50,587 bases of DNA from Geomicrobium sp. JCM 19038 (GTDB lineage Bacteria; Bacillota; Bacilli; Bacillales; Marinococcaceae), in the NCBI RefSeq assembly GCF_000698125.1, contig NZ_BAXA01000019.1:1-50587 (forward strand), read 5' to 3'. Positions 46,852-50,587 of this stretch are shown here, in pieces; the first letter of the stretch is position 1; each line of letters opens with the position of its first letter. Made by a program: the position numbers and the translations under genes. Below the pieces are notes generated by a model. It was not told where the DNA came from. It ran no database searches and was given only the letters and a program-made list of their open reading frames with translations.

Positions 46852-47696
46852 ATGATACAAGAGTTAGAGATGAGTTGGGGTCAGTGGCGGTTGGACTTTA
46901 CTAAGAAAACGTATATTATGGGAATTTTGAATGTCACCCCTGACTCATTTTCTGATGGTGGGCGCTATAACAAGCTAGATGCTGCGGTCGAAAGAGCGAG
47001 GCAAATGGTTGAGAATGGTGCGGACATTATTGATGTTGGTGGTGAATCGACTCGTCCGGGGTTTACGCCAGTCAGTGTGGAAGAAGAGATTGCTCGTGTC
47101 GTGCCGATTATTGAAGCGATCTCTTCGTCAGTCGAAGTACCAGTAAGCATTGACACGTATAAAGCGGCTACAGCTGAAGCTGCGGTAAAAGCGGGAGCTG
47201 CAATCATTAATGACATTTGGGGTGCGAAGTATGATTCGCGAATGGCATCGGTTGCAGCAAAACATGAGGTTCCAATTGTGTTAACGCATAATCGCAACCA
47301 GGCGGAATATCATGACTTTTTGCAAGATGTGGTAGACGACTTATTAGAAAGTGTGGACGTTAGTATACAAGCCGGTGTGCCAAATGAGCGAATTATTCTT
47401 GATCCTGGTATTGGGTTTGCCAAATCGCATGAGCAGAATTTGGAGTTAATGAGACGTTTAGATGTTATTACGTCGTTAGGCTTTCCTGTCTTACTAGGTA
47501 CATCAAGGAAGTCTTTAATTGCCAATACACTTCAAACGCCACCCAATGATCGTTTAGAAGGGACAAGCGCTACAATCAGCTTAGGTATTGAAAGAGGTTG
47601 CCATATTGTACGGTCCATGACGTGAAAGAGATGAGTCGTACATCTAAGATGATGGATGCGATGCTCGGTAAAGGGAAGGTGAATCCTGTTGGATAA
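46852..47696 (+). CDS. folP: Dihydropteroate synthase, frame broken once
   Basis: Joins p-aminobenzoate to the pterin; the sulfonamide target (sul in B. subtilis). The TIM-barrel motifs are GILNVTPDSFSDGGRY, IIDVGGESTRPGF, INDIWGAKYD, ILDPGIGFAKSHEQN and the LGTSRKS loop. Near 47612 GG should be GGG; this gives I-V-R-V-H-D-V-K-E-M and the normal ending, about 281 residues. The start is ATG 46852 behind AGAAGGGAAG. The repaired end overlaps folB by eight bases. Confidence 0.94.
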
Positions 47697-48048
47697 AATC
47701 TTTGTTAATGGCATGAAGTTTTACGCTTATCATGGTGTCTATAAAGAAGAAAATACATTAGGTCAACGTTTCGCAGTGGATGTCGTATTAGAAGCAGATT
47801 TAACGAAGGCATCGTTAAATGATGATATAAATTATAGTGTGAACTACGCTGAAGTTTATGAGAAAACAAAACAAGTCGTTGAAGAGAATACATTTGACTT
47901 AGTAGAAACAATTGCAGAAGAAATTGCGAAGACGTTACTCGGTGACTTCGCAATTGTTCAAAGTGTAACGGTAAAAGTTATTAAACCGGACCCGCCAATT
48001 CCCGGCCATTATGATTCTGTAGCAATCGAATTGAAGAGGTCAAGATGA
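47689..48048 (+). CDS. folB: Dihydroneopterin aldolase
   Basis: Splits dihydroneopterin to 6-hydroxymethyl-dihydropterin. The 119-residue protein starts with the family motif FVNGMKFYAYHGVYKEENTL, has the substrate Glu in FDLVETIAEEIA and ends PDPPIPGHYDSVAIELKR. The start is TTG 47689 behind AGGGAAGGTG, overlapping folP. It overlaps folK by four bases. Confidence 0.96.
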   Translation: MDKIFVNGMKFYAYHGVYKEENTLGQRFAVDVVLEADLTKASLNDDINYSVNYAEVYEKTKQVVEENTFDLVETIAEEIAKTLLGDFAIVQSVTVKVIKPDPPIPGHYDSVAIELKRSR

Positions 48049-48578
48049 AACATACTGCATATATCGCTTTAGGATCGAACATTAATCCAAGAGAAGAGTT
48101 TTTAAAGAGTGCTTTACAGGCAATGGCAGTTCATGAACAGATCGCGATCTGTTCAGTTTCTTCAATTTATGAAACTGAACCGGTCGGATACTTAGATCAA
48201 AGTCAATTTTTAAATATGGTTTGTAAAGTTGAAACAACACTACAGCCGATGGACTTGCTTTTGGAACTTCAACGCATTGAACGAGAACTTCATCGTACTC
48301 GTGAGATTTTAAATGGTCCGAGAACAATTGATCTTGACATTCTATTATTTAACGATGAGAATATTAAGTTGGAACAGTTGTGTATCCCACATCCTCGTAT
48401 GGAGGACCGGGCGTTTGTGCTCGCTCCACTACAAGAAATTGCTCCTTTAGAACAGATACCAACTCTTAAAACGTCGGTGCATGACTTATTCATGGCTTTG
48501 CCGGAAAGATTAAGAAAAGGGGTACTTCTATGGAAACAACAAAAGCAGGTGGAAGAGTTCGTGCCTTTCGAAAGTTGA
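48045..48578 (+). CDS. folK: 6-hydroxymethyl-7,8-dihydropterin pyrophosphokinase
   Basis: Adds pyrophosphate to the pterin for FolP. The 177-residue protein has YIALGSNINPREEFL, SSIYETEPVGYLDQSQFLN and the catalytic GPRTIDLDILLF plus IPHPRMEDRAFVL. The start is ATG 48045, overlapping folB; its end overlaps yazB by 49 bases, as in B. subtilis. Confidence 0.97.
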   Translation: MKHTAYIALGSNINPREEFLKSALQAMAVHEQIAICSVSSIYETEPVGYLDQSQFLNMVCKVETTLQPMDLLLELQRIERELHRTREILNGPRTIDLDILLFNDENIKLEQLCIPHPRMEDRAFVLAPLQEIAPLEQIPTLKTSVHDLFMALPERLRKGVLLWKQQKQVEEFVPFES

Positions 48579-48745
48579 AAGGTTACACGCAACAGAGTTT
48601 CGCTGATAAAATGCACATGTCGGTTTCCGTTGTTGGTGAAATTGAACGTGGGACGCGGGCCGCAGAAGAAGACTTCATAGAACGAGCGTCGCATCTATTA
48701 GATATATCGGTTGAAGAGTTGCTCGGACAGGATATAAAACGCTAG
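48530..48745 (+). CDS. yazB: Small helix-turn-helix protein YazB
   Basis: A 71-residue XRE/Cro-type protein; residues 10-64 form the HTH (VRAFRKLKGYTQQSFADKMH, VSVVGEIERGTRA). It resembles YazB of B. subtilis, whose targets are unknown. The start is ATG 48530, behind AAAAGGGG. It overlaps folK and is followed by a terminator instead of dusB. Confidence 0.88.
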   Translation: METTKAGGRVRAFRKLKGYTQQSFADKMHMSVSVVGEIERGTRAAEEDFIERASHLLDISVEELLGQDIKR

Positions 48746-48791
48746 TAAAGAAATTCGCAAAGGTAGTAGACGAAGTTTTTTGTCTGCACGG

Positions 48792-48817
48792 ACTGTCAGT
48801 CTTCACTGGCAGTTTTT
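48792..48817 (+). terminator. Terminator between yazB and lysS
   Basis: ACTGTCAGT (48792-48800) pairs with ACTGGCAGT (48805-48813) around CTTC with one G-T pair, then TTTT. In B. subtilis dusB stands between yazB and lysS; here it is lost and transcripts appear to end. Confidence 0.65.
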
Positions 48818-48856
48818 ATGTATGTAGAGGAGCATTAAACAAAGGAGATGAACGTC

Positions 48857-50362
<1,506 letters not shown>

Positions 50363-50371
50363 AAATAAAGG

Positions 50372-50407
50372 TTGAGCAACGAATTTTTCGTTGCTCAATA
50401 TTTTTTT
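50372..50407 (+). terminator. Terminator after lysS
   Basis: TTGAGCAACGA and TCGTTGCTCAA form a perfect stem around a short AT loop, followed by ATATTTTTTT. Confidence 0.9.
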
Positions 50408-50417
50408 AAAATAATAC

Positions 50418-50446
50418 TTGCAAGTTGTCCGGGGAGATGGTATATT
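50418..50446 (+). promoter_or_regulatory. First of tandem promoters, probably rRNA operon P1
   Basis: TTGCAA (50418-50423), 17 bases and TATATT (50441-50446). In B. subtilis lysS is followed by an rRNA operon with two promoters; the window stops before any rRNA, so this is inference. Confidence 0.6.
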
Positions 50447-50513
50447 TCTATTTGTGCTTAACAGAGCGCAAATATCACATCGCAAATCGCGAAAAAAACT
50501 TTTAAAAAAAGAG

Positions 50514-50542
50514 TTGACGCGAAACGCGAATGGTGATAATAT
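50514..50542 (+). promoter_or_regulatory. Second of tandem promoters, probably rRNA operon P2
   Basis: TTGACG (50514-50519), 17 bases and TAATAT (50537-50542), preceded by an A/T tract (50491-50510) like an UP element, and 96 bases after the first promoter. The last 45 bases of the window would be the start of the transcript. Confidence 0.65.
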
Positions 50543-50587
50543 ACTAAGAGTCGCCACAAGAGATGACGGCGCTTAAAACAAACAAAA

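Overview
The window is a piece of a low-to-mid GC, endospore-forming Bacillaceae chromosome near the replication origin. The gene order follows the Bacillus subtilis block that runs from csfB/tmk to lysS and an rRNA operon. Sporulation genes (gin, yabG, sspF, spoVG, fin, spoVT, yabP, yabQ, spoIIE) are mixed with essential housekeeping genes. Acidic tails on L25/Ctc, DivIC and FtsH and a very acidic peptide-binding lipoprotein would fit a salt- or alkali-tolerant member, but that is inference. No phage, insertion sequence or CRISPR array was seen.

Layout: 0.1-7.1 kb holds gin, an Orn/Lys/Arg decarboxylase, tmk, darA, holB, ricT, yabA, a fused yabB-yazA reading frame and rsmI. abrB lies on the minus strand (7.1-7.4 kb). 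metS follows behind a sigma-A promoter and a methionine T-box. Then come tatD, rnmV, rsmA, yabG, veg, sspF, ispE, purR, ridA, spoVG, glmU, prs, ctc/rplY, pth, fin, mfd and spoVT (10-25.4 kb). An accessory stretch (25.7-29.4 kb) carries a GntR regulator, an MFS transporter and an orphan oligopeptide-binding lipoprotein where B. subtilis has yabM. The conserved order resumes with yabN, rqcP, yabP, yabQ, divIC, yabR, tRNA-Met, spoIIE, yabS and yabT. A ThrE-type exporter pair (yjjP/yjjB-like) is inserted before tilS, hpt, ftsH, coaX, hslO, cysK, pabA, folP, folB, folK, yazB and lysS. The window ends at tandem promoters that look like those of an rRNA operon.

Compared with B. subtilis, several genes are missing from their usual slots: yaaR, yabE, yabM, yacD, pabB, pabC, dusB and the tRNA-Glu beside tRNA-Met.

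The reading frame is broken at eleven places in eight genes: the decarboxylase (twice), yabG, ridA, the yjjB-like gene, tilS, pabA (twice), folP and lysS (twice). Nine are cured by adding one base, usually to a short run of identical bases, and the repaired lengths match the families closely. Because lysS and tilS are essential, I read these as sequencing or assembly errors rather than gene decay. The annotation therefore gives whole repaired spans.

Regulation visible in the sequence includes sigma-F-like promoters before gin and fin, a sigma-G-like promoter before spoVT, a spoIIE promoter with the unusual 21-bp spacer and Spo0A-like boxes, a sigma-H-like promoter before spoVG, strong sigma-A promoters before abrB, metS, veg, tRNA-Met and cysK, and many intrinsic terminators. 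I found no clearly new biological system. The most unusual items are the yabB-yazA fusion, the transporter island, the lone pabA and a possible ribosome-site-masking hairpin before fin.
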